Assembly: GCF_020421205.1 (NCBI RefSeq) | Contig: NZ_JAIZZH010000001.1 | Span: 975,691 to 1,039,690, forward strand | DNA: 64,000 nucleotides | Reading direction: 5' to 3' | Origin: Hymenobacter pini | Lineage (GTDB): Bacteria; Bacteroidota; Bacteroidia; Cytophagales; Hymenobacteraceae | In this document: positions 27,111-35,201 of the stretch, in pieces | Layout of the letters: each line of letters begins with the position of its first letter | Position numbering within the stretch: position 1 is the stretch's first letter | Translations under genes and position numbers: made by a program | Notes under the pieces: generated by a model | Database searches by the model: none | What the model was told of the DNA's origin: nothing | Seen by the model: the letters and a program-made list of their open reading frames with translations, nothing else

Positions 27111-28082
27111 CTACACGCTCAGAATTTCTACCATGCGCATGAAGCTGGAGTTGATGAGCTTCTTCTTGTGAATGGTATCAGTGAAGGGGGTGTACACCAG
27201 CTTGCGGTCTACAATGCCGGCCATTACGTTGCGCATGCCGTTGAGTAGGCCTTCCACGGCGGCAATGCCAATCTGCGAGGCCAGCATACGGTCGGCTGCC
27301 GAAGGGGAGCCGCCGCGCTGAATGTGGCCGATGATGGTTACGCGGGTGTCCAGCTCCGGAATAGCTTCCTTCACGCGCTTCGCCACGTGGTGGGCGTTGC
27401 CTTCTTCCTCACCCTCGGCCACAACTACCAGGAAAGAGGTTTTGGAGCGCTGCCAGCTGGTTTTCAGGTTATCGATAACAGCTTCCGTGGACATCTGCGT
27501 CTCTGGAATCATCACAATTTCGGCCCCGCCACCAATGGCGCACGGAATGGCAATGTAGCCCGAGTCGCGGCCCATTACCTCCACGAAGAAGCACCGGTCG
27601 TGAGAGTCGGCCGTGTCCCGAATTTTATCAATGGCCTCCAGAGCCGTATTCACGGCCGTATCGTAGCCGATGGTGTAGTCGGTGCCGTACAGGTCGTTGT
27701 CGATGGTACCGGGGGCACCTACCGTAGGAATGCCAAATTCCTGCTCGAACAGCATGGCTCCGGTGAAGGTACCATTGCCGCCGATAGCCACCAGCCCGTC
27801 AATACCATGGTTTACCAATTGGTCGAAGGCCTGTTGACGGCCTTCCTTGGTCATGAATTTCTGGGAGCGGGCCGATTTGAGAATGGTACCGCCCTTTTGA
27901 ATGGTGTTGGCTACTGAGGCCGAGTCCAGCTTCACAAACTCGCCCTTAATCATGCCGCTGTAGCCGCGCATGATGCCATATACTTCAATACCGTGGTATA
28001 CAGCCGTGCGGACTACTGCCCGGATGGCGGCGTTCATGCCGGGCGCGTCGCCCCCGCTGGTGAAAACTGCAATACGTTTCAT
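27111..28082 (-). CDS. pfkA: 6-phosphofructokinase PfkA with Asn at the Asp103 position
   Basis: 323 aa, normal for bacterial PFK-A. FTSGGDAPGMNAA opens the ATP site, PGTIDNDL holds the catalytic Asp128, MGRDSGYIA and IGHIQRGGSPSA follow. It phosphorylates fructose 6-phosphate to the 1,6-bisphosphate in glycolysis. At the Mg-ATP motif, usually GGDGS/T, the sequence reads GGNGTFTG with Asn103 (codon AAT). Gly104, the residue that separates ATP from pyrophosphate users, is kept, so ATP is the expected donor. A near-consensus CACCTTTG box lies at 28138-28145 about 55 nt upstream. Confidence 0.95.
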   Translation of the reverse strand: MKRIAVFTSGGDAPGMNAAIRAVVRTAVYHGIEVYGIMRGYSGMIKGEFVKLDSASVANTIQKGGTILKSARSQKFMTKEGRQQAFDQLVNHGIDGLVAIGGNGTFTGAMLFEQEFGIPTVGAPGTIDNDLYGTDYTIGYDTAVNTALEAIDKIRDTADSHDRCFFVEVMGRDSGYIAIPCAIGGGAEIVMIPETQMSTEAVIDNLKTSWQRSKTSFLVVVAEGEEEGNAHHVAKRVKEAIPELDTRVTIIGHIQRGGSPSAADRMLASQIGIAAVEGLLNGMRNVMAGIVDRKLVYTPFTDTIHKKKLINSSFMRMVEILSV

Positions 28083-28360
28083 CTATTCTAAAACTACTCT
28101 TCAGTACGCAAACGAAAGTCCGGGCTAAGCCGGAACGGGCAAAGGTGGCAAATCCGACGGGAAAGGTAAGCGCCTACTCCGGGAAATATAAATTAACCCC
28201 GATAAATGACTGTTTTGGAACTTGCTGCGTATGCGGGTTATTGTAGAAATGCCCGGTTCTGAGTATCTTCCCTACCTAGTGCCGCGGCCCCTGCCAGGGG
28301 CCGTACTCTTTTGTTCCTGCCTGCCCCCAACTTCCCACCATTCTCAACCTAGCTGCCCGT

Positions 28361-28792
28361 ATGTTTGGTTTCTTTGAAAACGAGCAAACCCGTAAAGTGA
28401 AAAGCCACCTTATGAACCTGGTGGCGCTGGCCAAAGCCGATGGTCATATTGACGAGCGGGAACTGAGCTTTATTGCGGCAGTAGGGAAACGAGGTGGCCT
28501 GCGGGCTGATGAAGTGCGTTCCATTGTGGGCAACAGCAGCAATATCAACCTCATCATCCCCGACAATGACTCTGAGCGGTTCGACCAGATTTTCGACCTC
28601 GTGGATATGATGCTAGCCGATGGCATCGTAGACGATACGGAAATCAGCTTTTGCGTAGACATGGCCGAGAAGCTAGGCTTTCGCAAGGAAGTAGTAAGCC
28701 GCTTGGTGCGCCATATTTCTCAGTGCGTAAAAGATGGTATGGAGCGGGACCAGATCAAAGACGATGCTTTGGCTTTATTGAAGAGCAATTAA
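28361..28792 (+). CDS. TerB-like (tellurite-resistance-type) helical protein
   Basis: 143 aa, soluble and helical. The two internal repeats LVALAKADGHIDERELSFI and LVDMMLADGIVDDTEISF with the DG-x-(I/V)-D-(E/D)-x-E pattern are the acidic, metal-binding-like motifs of TerB-fold proteins. TerB proteins bind metal ions or act as scaffold domains in stress and membrane complexes; there is no ter operon here, so the role is open. The stop codon lies inside the left arm of the palindrome at 28786-28875. Confidence 0.85.
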   Translation: MFGFFENEQTRKVKSHLMNLVALAKADGHIDERELSFIAAVGKRGGLRADEVRSIVGNSSNINLIIPDNDSERFDQIFDLVDMMLADGIVDDTEISFCVDMAEKLGFRKEVVSRLVRHISQCVKDGMERDQIKDDALALLKSN

Positions 28793-28875
28793 GAATTGAG
28801 AATAAAAAATGGGCCGTTCAAGTATCTCTTTCGGAATGCTTGAACGGCCCATTTTTTATTCTCAATTCTTAATTG
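28786..28875. terminator. Perfect 37-bp-arm palindrome, shared bidirectional terminator
   Basis: Arms 28786-28822 and 28839-28875 are perfect inverted copies (CAATTAAGAATTGAGAATAA on the left, then AAAATGGGCCGTTCAAG), with a 16-nt loop. The stop codons of the TerB-like gene (28790-28792) and of the convergent aminotransferase (28862-28864) both lie inside it. A-runs and T-runs flank the GC core GGGCCGTTCAAG, so either strand makes a terminator hairpin. Confidence 0.9.
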
Positions 28876-30055
28876 TTGAAACCGCCCGCAACAGCCCGGC
28901 GCAGGCTTCGTCGATTTGCGCCTCGGTGATGGTGAGGGGTGGAGCAATGCGCAGGGAGTTGTCGCAGAACAGGAACCAGTCGGTGAGCAGGTGCTCCTGC
29001 CAGAGGGCGTGGTCGATGATGGGCTTGAGCACCTCAAAGGAGTCGAACTCCACGGCCATCATCAGCCCGCAGTTGCGCACCTCCCGGATGGCCGGGTGCT
29101 GCAGCTGCTGCCGGAACCGCTCGGCCTTGGCCGGCACCGCGGCCAGCAGGTTTTCCTCCTGAATGACCTGCAGTGTAGCCAGCGCCGCCGCGCACGACAC
29201 CGGGTGGCCCCCAAACGTAGTGCAGTGGCCCAGAATGGGGTCGGTTTTGAAGGCGGCCATGATGTGCTGCGGCGCCACGAAGGCCCCAATGGGCATGCCA
29301 CCTCCCATGCCCTTGGCCGTGAGCAGAATGTCAGGCTCGATGTCGAACTGCTCGAAGGCCCAGAACGTGCCCGTGCGCCCAAACCCCGACTGAATCTCAT
29401 CCAGAATGAGCAGTGCGCCCACCTCAGTGCAGCGCTGCCGCAGGGCCGTGAGGTAGCCGGGCGCAGGCAGCCGCACGCCGGCCTCGCCCGCCACGGTTTC
29501 CATTACCACGGCGGCCGTGTGCTCGTCAATCAGCTCCAAATCCTCGAAGTGGTTGCGGCGCAGGTGGTGCACATCCGGCAGCAGGGGCCGGAAGGCGTTC
29601 TTGAATCCCTCGGAGCCGGTGATGCTGAGGGCCCCGTGGGTGGAGCCGTGGTAGGCGTTGAAGCAGCTAAGCAGCTTGGTGCGGCCAGTATAGCGTTTAG
29701 CCAGTTTAAGGGCCCCTTCCACAGCCTCAGTGCCCGAGTTGGTGAAGTATACGTTGTCGAGGTGGGCGGGCAGGGTGGCGGTGAGGGCCTGGGCGAGCCG
29801 GGCCGGCGGGGCCTGTACCACCTCGCCGTACACCATCAGGTGCAGGTATTTATCCAGCTGGTCCTGAATGGCCTGCAGTACCCGCGGGTGGCGGTGGCCC
29901 ACGTTGCTCACGCCAATGCCCGAAATTAAATCGAGGTAGCGCTGTCCGGCGGCATCGTACATGTACACGCCCTCGGCCCGCTCAATTTCCAGCAGCAGCG
30001 GAAAATCGGAGGTTTGGGCCTGATGACGCAAGAAAAGCTGGCGGGGGGTAAGCAT
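28862..30055 (-). CDS. Class III PLP-dependent aminotransferase (ArgD/OAT-like)
   Basis: 397 aa. N-terminal RAEGVYMYDAAGQRYLDLISGIGV, FTNSGTEAVEGALKLA (PLP phosphate), CFNAYHGSTHGAL, LILDEIQSGFGRTG (Asp to the pyridine nitrogen) and LTAKGMGGGMPIGAF with the Schiff-base Lys are intact. This is the acetylornithine/ornithine/4-aminobutyrate subgroup; substrate cannot be told from sequence, and no arginine or proline genes are adjacent. A TACCTTTG box lies 61 nt upstream. Its C-terminal residues STIKN and stop are encoded by the terminator palindrome. Confidence 0.93.
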   Translation of the reverse strand: MLTPRQLFLRHQAQTSDFPLLLEIERAEGVYMYDAAGQRYLDLISGIGVSNVGHRHPRVLQAIQDQLDKYLHLMVYGEVVQAPPARLAQALTATLPAHLDNVYFTNSGTEAVEGALKLAKRYTGRTKLLSCFNAYHGSTHGALSITGSEGFKNAFRPLLPDVHHLRRNHFEDLELIDEHTAAVVMETVAGEAGVRLPAPGYLTALRQRCTEVGALLILDEIQSGFGRTGTFWAFEQFDIEPDILLTAKGMGGGMPIGAFVAPQHIMAAFKTDPILGHCTTFGGHPVSCAAALATLQVIQEENLLAAVPAKAERFRQQLQHPAIREVRNCGLMMAVEFDSFEVLKPIIDHALWQEHLLTDWFLFCDNSLRIAPPLTITEAQIDEACAGLLRAVSTIKN

Positions 30056-30115
30056 ACGCGGAAAAAAGCAAACAAAAACAACGCTGCCTCGGCTACTAGG
30101 CTGCTAAGGCAACCA

Positions 30116-30123
30116 CAAAGGTA
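30116..30123 (-). promoter_or_regulatory. Putative -7 promoter box (TACCTTTG) for the aminotransferase
   Basis: Exact TAnnTTTG match, 61 nt upstream of the start codon. Confidence 0.5.
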
Positions 30124-30207
30124 CGGCCGCCTCCTGGTTTGCAGCGGCCAATACGCAAACAGGCTGCCGAAGCAGCCTGTTTGGAAGGGAACTAGGAGGG
30201 GAGTGAG

Positions 30208-30693
30208 TTAATCATCCAGCCCATCGGCGGGAAGGGGCGCCATGCCGGGCCGGTTGGCTACGCGCTGCAGTACTTCCTTGGTAAACTGCCGCTCCGCCAG
30301 GAACAGCTTGCCTACTTGCCGTACGCTGATAACCCGCTGGAATTTATCGAAGTACTCTTTCTCAAGGGAAACTTCCTGTTGGCGCAGCGCAAACACCTGG
30401 CTCAGGTTGTCCCGAATCTGCTGGTCGCTGAGGCCGTCGAGGTTAGCGGGGCGGAGCAGGCGCATGCGGCGGTTCAGGTCGCGGCGCTTGGCGGTGAATT
30501 CATTATACACGGGCCAGAACTTCTGGGCCTGATCGGGGGTAAGGGCTACCTGCTCGGTGAGGTAGGCAATGCGGGCGTTTTCCAGCTGACTAAGCCGGCC
30601 CTGGCGGCGCATTCCGCCCTGAGCATGCGCCGGGGCCAGGGGCAACCACGCCAGTAAGCCCAGCAGCAAAACAGTTCGAAGTAAATATTTCAT
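30208..30693 (-). CDS. Spy/CpxP-like periplasmic helical protein
   Basis: 161 aa from the ATG that opens the signal peptide (MKYLLRTVLLLGLLAWL ... AHAQ, cleavage near residue 25). The mature part is helical and charged: ALTPDQAQKFWPVYNEFTAKR and VFALRQQEVSLEKEYFDKF resemble the LTxxQ-type helices of Spy, CpxP and the metal sensors ZraP/CnrX. It is the third gene of the ECF sigma - membrane protein - this protein series (gaps 30 and 35 bp), the position at which CnrX-type sensors or regulon output proteins sit. A periplasmic sensor or chaperone role is inference. Confidence 0.78.
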   Translation of the reverse strand: MKYLLRTVLLLGLLAWLPLAPAHAQGGMRRQGRLSQLENARIAYLTEQVALTPDQAQKFWPVYNEFTAKRRDLNRRMRLLRPANLDGLSDQQIRDNLSQVFALRQQEVSLEKEYFDKFQRVISVRQVGKLFLAERQFTKEVLQRVANRPGMAPLPADGLDD

Positions 30694-30728
30694 GGGAGAG
30701 GAGGCAGAAGGGTAAGGTAACACGGTAG

Positions 30729-31184
30729 TTATAGGTACGATTCGTCGGAGGGCTGCCCATCCAGTACTTCCTGCAACTCATCGGGCGAGGCGTGCAGGTA
30801 GGTTTCGGCGGGCAAGGTCTGGGTGGCGGGCAGTTCGGCCAGGTCGGAGAGTGTAACACGCTGCTCACTGGCCATCAGGTACTGCACCAGTTCCTCCCGC
30901 GGCACCTGAGCCAACGTGGTAGTAGCTACGGGCTGAACGGTGGCCTCCGGACTCAGCAGAAAGGAGGCCGCAAAGCCGCCCAGCACCAGCACCGAGGCCA
31001 GGACCGTCCGCAGCGGGGTAGGCAGCGCCGCAAACCAGTTCCAGGTAACGGCTGGGGCCGGGTTAGTTGCCTGCACGCGCTGCATCACGCGCATGGGCAG
31101 CTGCTCAAAATACCGGTCTGGGGGCGGGGCCAGCGGCGGCTGGGGCCGGCGGCGGTGTTCATCCAGACGAAAAGGCTTGTTCAT
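30729..31184 (-). CDS. Putative membrane-bound anti-sigma factor
   Basis: 151 aa with one membrane segment at about residues 55-78 (TVLASVLVLGGFAASFLLS), a proline- and arginine-rich cytoplasmic N-terminus with the PDRYFEQLPMRVMQRVQ amphipathic segment, and an acidic periplasmic tail. The gene sits between an ECF sigma factor and a Spy-like gene, and its architecture (short cytoplasmic part, one span, periplasmic part) fits an anti-sigma factor. No zinc-finger (ZAS) His-x3-Cys-x2-Cys motif is present, so it would be of the non-ZAS kind. Assigned from context more than from homology. Confidence 0.65.
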   Translation of the reverse strand: MNKPFRLDEHRRRPQPPLAPPPDRYFEQLPMRVMQRVQATNPAPAVTWNWFAALPTPLRTVLASVLVLGGFAASFLLSPEATVQPVATTTLAQVPREELVQYLMASEQRVTLSDLAELPATQTLPAETYLHASPDELQEVLDGQPSDESYL

Positions 31185-31214
31185 ATCGGTTAGAGGCCAC
31201 GGGGGCCGTCAGGT

Positions 31215-31766
31215 TTAATCGGTGATGGATTCGTCGTTGATGTACTGCTCAATTTTTTTGGCGGCGTGGTGGTAGGAGGCTTTCAGGGCCCCCACACTGG
31301 TACCAGTTACTTCGGCCATCTGCTCGTAGGGCATTTCGTCGTAGTAGCGCAGGTTGAACACCAGCCGCTGCTTGTCGGGCAGGCGCAGGATGGCTTTCTG
31401 CAGCTTCAGCTCCACCGCGTCGCCGGCCAGGCTGTCGTCGGCCTCTAGTTTGGTGGTCAACTCGGCTCCTACATCGTTGAGGGGCAGGAAGAACTTGCGG
31501 CGCTTGCTGCTCAGAAAGCTCAGGCACTCGTTGGTGGCAATGCGGTAAATCCAGGTGAACAGGGAGGCGTCTTGGCGGAAGTTCTCGAGGTGGTTCCAAA
31601 CCTTCACAAACACGTCCTGGGTGAGGTCGTCGGCGTCGTCGTGGTCCACCACCATTTTGCGCACGTGCCAGTACACCTTGCTCTGGTACTTGCGCACGAG
31701 CTGGTTGAACGCCACGTTGCGGGCGGCGGGGTCACGAAACTTGACGAGTATCTCCTGGTCTTCCAA
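31215..31766 (-). CDS. ECF-type RNA polymerase sigma factor
   Basis: 183 aa. Sigma region 2 (VRKYQSKVYWHVRKMV, DADDLTQDVFVKVWNHL, FTWIYRIATNECLSFL) and region 4 (LRLPDKQRLVFNLRYYDEMPYEQMAEV, VGALKASYHHAAKKIE) are complete and region 3 is absent, as in ECF sigmas. The start codon is a TTG (31764-31766) since no ATG precedes the conserved sequence. It heads a three-gene minus-strand operon with a putative anti-sigma factor and a Spy-like periplasmic protein. Autoregulation is likely for such operons, but no matching promoter was identified. Confidence 0.93.
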   Translation of the reverse strand: MEDQEILVKFRDPAARNVAFNQLVRKYQSKVYWHVRKMVVDHDDADDLTQDVFVKVWNHLENFRQDASLFTWIYRIATNECLSFLSSKRRKFFLPLNDVGAELTTKLEADDSLAGDAVELKLQKAILRLPDKQRLVFNLRYYDEMPYEQMAEVTGTSVGALKASYHHAAKKIEQYINDESITD

Positions 31767-31984
31767 GGCGCAGGCAGGGCGGGGTTAGAGCGGCGGTAGT
31801 GCGGGGTTAGAGCCGTAATCGGGAGAGAGGTTTAATTCTATTCCGGTAAAAATATTCGAATGATCAGAACCGGCAGAGTTTGAGCTAATACAGTAATAGT
31901 GGACTCCTGGAGAAGCTGAAGAGCGAGAAATATAGCAAAACGGCTACTTTTACCCCCGTTCTACTACCTCCACGACCACCAGCT

Positions 31985-32635
31985 ATGAGCAGCATGATTC
32001 AGTTCGTTGCCAACCACGACGACCTCAGCACCGACAAAGGTTTCCAGTTCAAATTTTACTGCGACAAATGCCGCAACGGCCACATGTCCCGGTTTCAGCC
32101 CAACAAAATTGGTATTGCCGGGGAGTTGATGCGCGCCGCTGGTAGCCTGTTCGGCGGTTCCTTCTACGATGCGGGCACGGCGGCCTACCACGTGCAGCGC
32201 GCCATCGGGGGTAAGGCCCACGACGATGCCTTGGAAACGGCCGTGCAGGAAGGCAAAACCTACTTCAAGCAGTGCACCCGCTGCGGCCACTGGGTGTGCC
32301 CCGATGTGTGCTGGAACCACACCGCCGGCCTCTGCGAAGACTGCGCCCCCGACGAACACGAGGAGCTGGCCGCTCAACAGCGCCAGGCTGCCCGGGAGCA
32401 AATCCACACCAAAACCCGGGAGCAGGACTACACCCAAAACCTCGATTTTCTGGGTACGGCTTCATTGGTGCAGTGCGCCAAGTGCCAGAGCAAGCTGGCA
32501 GCCGGCCAGAAATTCTGTCCCAGCTGCGGCACGCCCAGTGCCGCCGCGCAGCCCCGGGGCAAGTTCTGCGGCGACTGTGGCGCGGCCGTGAAACCCGAGC
32601 AGAAGTTCTGCGCCGAGTGCGGCGGTAAGCAGTAA
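31985..32635 (+). CDS. Multi-zinc-ribbon protein
   Basis: 216 aa. Cysteine pairs mark four zinc-binding units: FYCDKCRNGH near the N-terminus, CTRCGHWVCPDVCW with a further CEDCAP, CAKCQSKL ... FCPSCGT, and FCGDCGAAV ... FCAECGG at the end. The last two are zinc-ribbon (zinc_ribbon_2/DZR) units. Between the first two lies a hydrophobic-glycine segment (AGELMRAAGSLFGGSFYDAGT). No signal peptide. Function unknown; zinc ribbons of this type usually mediate protein or nucleic acid contacts. Confidence 0.8.
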   Translation: MSSMIQFVANHDDLSTDKGFQFKFYCDKCRNGHMSRFQPNKIGIAGELMRAAGSLFGGSFYDAGTAAYHVQRAIGGKAHDDALETAVQEGKTYFKQCTRCGHWVCPDVCWNHTAGLCEDCAPDEHEELAAQQRQAAREQIHTKTREQDYTQNLDFLGTASLVQCAKCQSKLAAGQKFCPSCGTPSAAAQPRGKFCGDCGAAVKPEQKFCAECGGKQ

Positions 32636-32664
32636 TCTGTGGCAGAAAAACCAATACAATCAAC

Positions 32665-32779
32665 CGTCATTCCGAGCTTGCCGAGGAATCTCGCGTGCTG
32701 ATGTTACAACGATAATCCAGACATCAGCACGCGAGATTCCTCGGTCCCTGGCTTGATGCGCCACATGCTCGGAATGACG
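32665..32779. repeat. Palindromic intergenic repeat, family C (CGTCATTCCGAGC)
   Basis: 115 bp bounded by CGTCATTCCGAGCTTGCCGA and TGCTCGGAATGACG, with inner arms GAGGAATCTCGCGTGCTGATGT / ACATCAGCACGCGAGATTCCTC. The tip resembles family A in arrangement but not in sequence. REP/MITE-like. Confidence 0.85.
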
Positions 32780-32839
32780 TTCCGGGATACATTATGCAGA
32801 ACGCACCCCTCTCCCTGAGGAGAGGGGCTGGGGGTGAGG

Positions 32840-33568
32840 TTACTTTGTGCTGTAAGCCACGCCAATGGTGACGTTGGTATTGTCGCGGGGTTTGCCTTCC
32901 GGGATGCGGTTTTCGAAGGTATAGGTGTAGGTGCTGGTAATGGCGAAGCGCGGGGTGAAGCGTAGGGCCAGAGACGAGGCGTGCGTGACGCGGTAGTCGG
33001 AGAAATCCTGGAGGTTGGGCTGGTAGAAGGTGGTGGAGTTGAGCGTGAACACGCGGTAGGAGTAGGTCACCTTCAGGCGGGTAGAGCTTCGCGACACCGT
33101 GCGGGAACTGCCATCCTGAAAGTACGTGGCCTCCCGAATGAGCAAATTGCTCACGGCCACTTCCCGCCCCAGAGAGTCCTGGTAAAATGCCCAGCCGGGG
33201 CCCGCGCCCAGCTGGTAGCGGTTTTCAATGCCGCGCAGGTTGCTCCGCTCGTAGCCCCCGATGCCGTAGAAGCGGAAGTGGCCTTTCCAATAATACGGCG
33301 TGGCGTTGAGCAGCCATTCCCGCTCCCGCAGCCGCCGCTCCTGCTTCCCAAACGTGAAGCTACCCGTGACGGGCGCCCCAAAGTGCAGCCCCCGCAGCAA
33401 CGTAACCGAGTGGGAGGTAGCAAATAACGTGCGGTTCACGCCGCCCGATGTGTACTGCCCTGAGAGCTGCCCGCTGTAGCGGATAATGGTGGTATCGGCC
33501 TTCTGAGCCTGGGCTGGCAGGGCCGCGCCTCCGAAGAGCAGTGGTAAAAGAAGCAGGTGAAAACGCAT
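32840..33568 (-). CDS. DUF481-like outer membrane protein
   Basis: 242 aa from the ATG that opens the signal peptide (MRFHLLLLPLLFGGAALPAQAQ). The mature protein is a beta-barrel-like series: SGQLSGQYTSGGVNRTLFAT, FRFYGIGGYERSNLRGIENRYQLGAGPGW and a last strand NVTIGVAYSTK. This matches the DUF481 pattern (salt-induced outer-membrane protein family). The longer open frame has 40 extra codons with no signal peptide and would run across the promoter. It diverges from the ClC gene; TACCTTTG boxes for each lie 60 bp apart. Confidence 0.8.
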   Translation of the reverse strand: MRFHLLLLPLLFGGAALPAQAQKADTTIIRYSGQLSGQYTSGGVNRTLFATSHSVTLLRGLHFGAPVTGSFTFGKQERRLREREWLLNATPYYWKGHFRFYGIGGYERSNLRGIENRYQLGAGPGWAFYQDSLGREVAVSNLLIREATYFQDGSSRTVSRSSTRLKVTYSYRVFTLNSTTFYQPNLQDFSDYRVTHASSLALRFTPRFAITSTYTYTFENRIPEGKPRDNTNVTIGVAYSTK

Positions 33569-33601
33569 CCGGAAAACAAGCTGCAACAGGCAGCTTACGG
33601 G

Positions 33602-33609
33602 CAAAGGTA
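33602..33609 (-). promoter_or_regulatory. Putative -7 promoter box (TACCTTTG) for the DUF481-like gene
   Basis: Exact TAnnTTTG match 33 nt before the chosen start codon, which supports the shorter gene model. Confidence 0.5.
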
Positions 33610-33667
33610 GCCCCAGCGGGCGGGAATAGGGGCCACGGTTATTCACGCGCCCCTCATGCGGAGGGGT

Positions 33668-33675
33668 TACCTTTG
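33668..33675 (+). promoter_or_regulatory. Putative -7 promoter box (TACCTTTG) for the ClC gene
   Basis: Exact TAnnTTTG match 58 nt before the ClC start codon, divergent from the box at 33602-33609. Confidence 0.45.
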
Positions 33676-33733
33676 AGGCCTGAGCCACTTGCTGTGGCCT
33701 GGTAGATATTCCCCTCGCCCTGTTCCTTTCTGC

Positions 33734-35095
33734 ATGCTGCTACCCGAACCGCTCCGCCTTCAACTCAAAGCCTGGTACGATGCCATTGCCAACCACCACA
33801 TCAAACGCGACCTGCTGAACGCCCTGCCGTTTTGGGTGGGAGCGGTGGTAACGGGACTGGTGGCCGTGCTCTATGCCAAGCTGTTTGCCTGGGCCGAAGC
33901 GGGCACCCGCGCCATTTACCACTACTCGCCGTGGGCGTTTCTGGCCGTTACGCCGCTGTGCTTTCTGGTGGGCTGGTGGCTGGTGCAGCGGTACGCGCCG
34001 TACTCGCGGGGTAGCGGCATTCCACAGGTCAGCGCCGCCATCGACCTGACCAACCCCCGCCACCGCTATAAGGTTAGCCGGCTGCTGAGTTTGCGCATCA
34101 TCTTCGTCAAAATCCTGTCGAGCCTGGTGATGGTAGTGGGTGGGGCCGTTATCGGGCGCGAGGGGCCCACTATCCAGATTGCGGCTTCTATCTTCAAGAA
34201 AATCAACGACTGGCTGCCCGCCTGGTACCCCAAAGTGTCGCGGCGCAACATGGTGGTGACGGGGGCGGCGGCCGGACTGGCTTCGGCCTTCAACACGCCG
34301 CTGGGCGGTATCGTGTTTGCCATCGAGGAGCTCACCAAAACCCACTTCAACTACTTCAAATCGGCCCTGCTCACGGGCGTTATTATTGCCGGCCTCACGG
34401 CCCTCAACCTGCTGGGGCCCTACCTGTACCTGGGCTACCCCAAGCTCGACCACCTACCCATCTGGATAATTTTTGTGGTGATGCTGGTGGCGGTGCTCAC
34501 GGGGTTTGCCTCCAGCGGGGCGGCCGAGGTGATTTTGTGGGTGATGCGCCAGAAGGCCCGCCTCACTGGCCCTGTGCAACGGGCCTTATACCCGGTAGCC
34601 TGTGGCCTGCTGATTGCCTGTATGGGGGTAGCTTTTGGGGAGCAGGTATTCGGCTCGGGCAAGGAAATCATGGTGCGCACTTTGTTCACGCCCGATAAGC
34701 ACGTGGCCTGGTACCTGCCGCTGCTGCGCATTATCGGGCCCGTGGTGTCCTTCACGTCGGGGGCGGCGGGGGGCGTGTTTGCCCCGGCGCTCAGTGCTGG
34801 CGCCAGCATCGGGGCGTTGCTGGCTGAATGCATGTACCTACCCGATACGGCTACCAACCTGCTGGTGCTCTGCGGCATGACGGGCTTCCTGACGGGCATC
34901 ACCCGCAGCCCGTTCACCTCGTCTATCCTGGTGATTGAAATGACCAACAGCCACAACATCATCTTCTACCTGATGCTCACGGCGCTGCTGGCCAACCTGG
35001 TTTCCAACCTCGTCACCCGCCATTCCTTCTACGACCAGCTGAAAGTGCAGTACATCCAGGAAATCCACCGGACGGAGGAGCAGGCGGTGAAATGA
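33734..35095 (+). CDS. ClC-family chloride transporter, probably a chloride/proton exchanger
   Basis: 453 aa with about ten hydrophobic helices and no C-terminal CBS domains. The anion-pathway motifs are intact: GSGIP (93-97), GREGP (141-145, gating Glu143), and GAAGGVFAPALSAG. IEEL at 197-200 places Glu198/Glu199 at the internal proton-glutamate position (Glu203 in E. coli ClC-ec1), which points to an exchanger and not a passive channel. An inner-membrane protein likely to serve acid or osmotic stress. The ATG was preferred over a start 15 codons upstream because the promoter box would otherwise lie too near the start. Confidence 0.94.
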   Translation: MLLPEPLRLQLKAWYDAIANHHIKRDLLNALPFWVGAVVTGLVAVLYAKLFAWAEAGTRAIYHYSPWAFLAVTPLCFLVGWWLVQRYAPYSRGSGIPQVSAAIDLTNPRHRYKVSRLLSLRIIFVKILSSLVMVVGGAVIGREGPTIQIAASIFKKINDWLPAWYPKVSRRNMVVTGAAAGLASAFNTPLGGIVFAIEELTKTHFNYFKSALLTGVIIAGLTALNLLGPYLYLGYPKLDHLPIWIIFVVMLVAVLTGFASSGAAEVILWVMRQKARLTGPVQRALYPVACGLLIACMGVAFGEQVFGSGKEIMVRTLFTPDKHVAWYLPLLRIIGPVVSFTSGAAGGVFAPALSAGASIGALLAECMYLPDTATNLLVLCGMTGFLTGITRSPFTSSILVIEMTNSHNIIFYLMLTALLANLVSNLVTRHSFYDQLKVQYIQEIHRTEEQAVK

Positions 35096-35201
35096 TGTTG
35101 AGGTTATCGGTTTACAGTCATATAAAGTATCTTGACTTTAAAGCGACTCTCTCCAGACCCATGAAAGTAATGCGTTACTACTAAACATTAGTATCAGTCA
35201 T

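Noticed and set aside
34438..34962. Open frame on the minus strand inside the ClC gene
   Set aside because: Antisense shadow; the plus strand has the clear ClC motifs.
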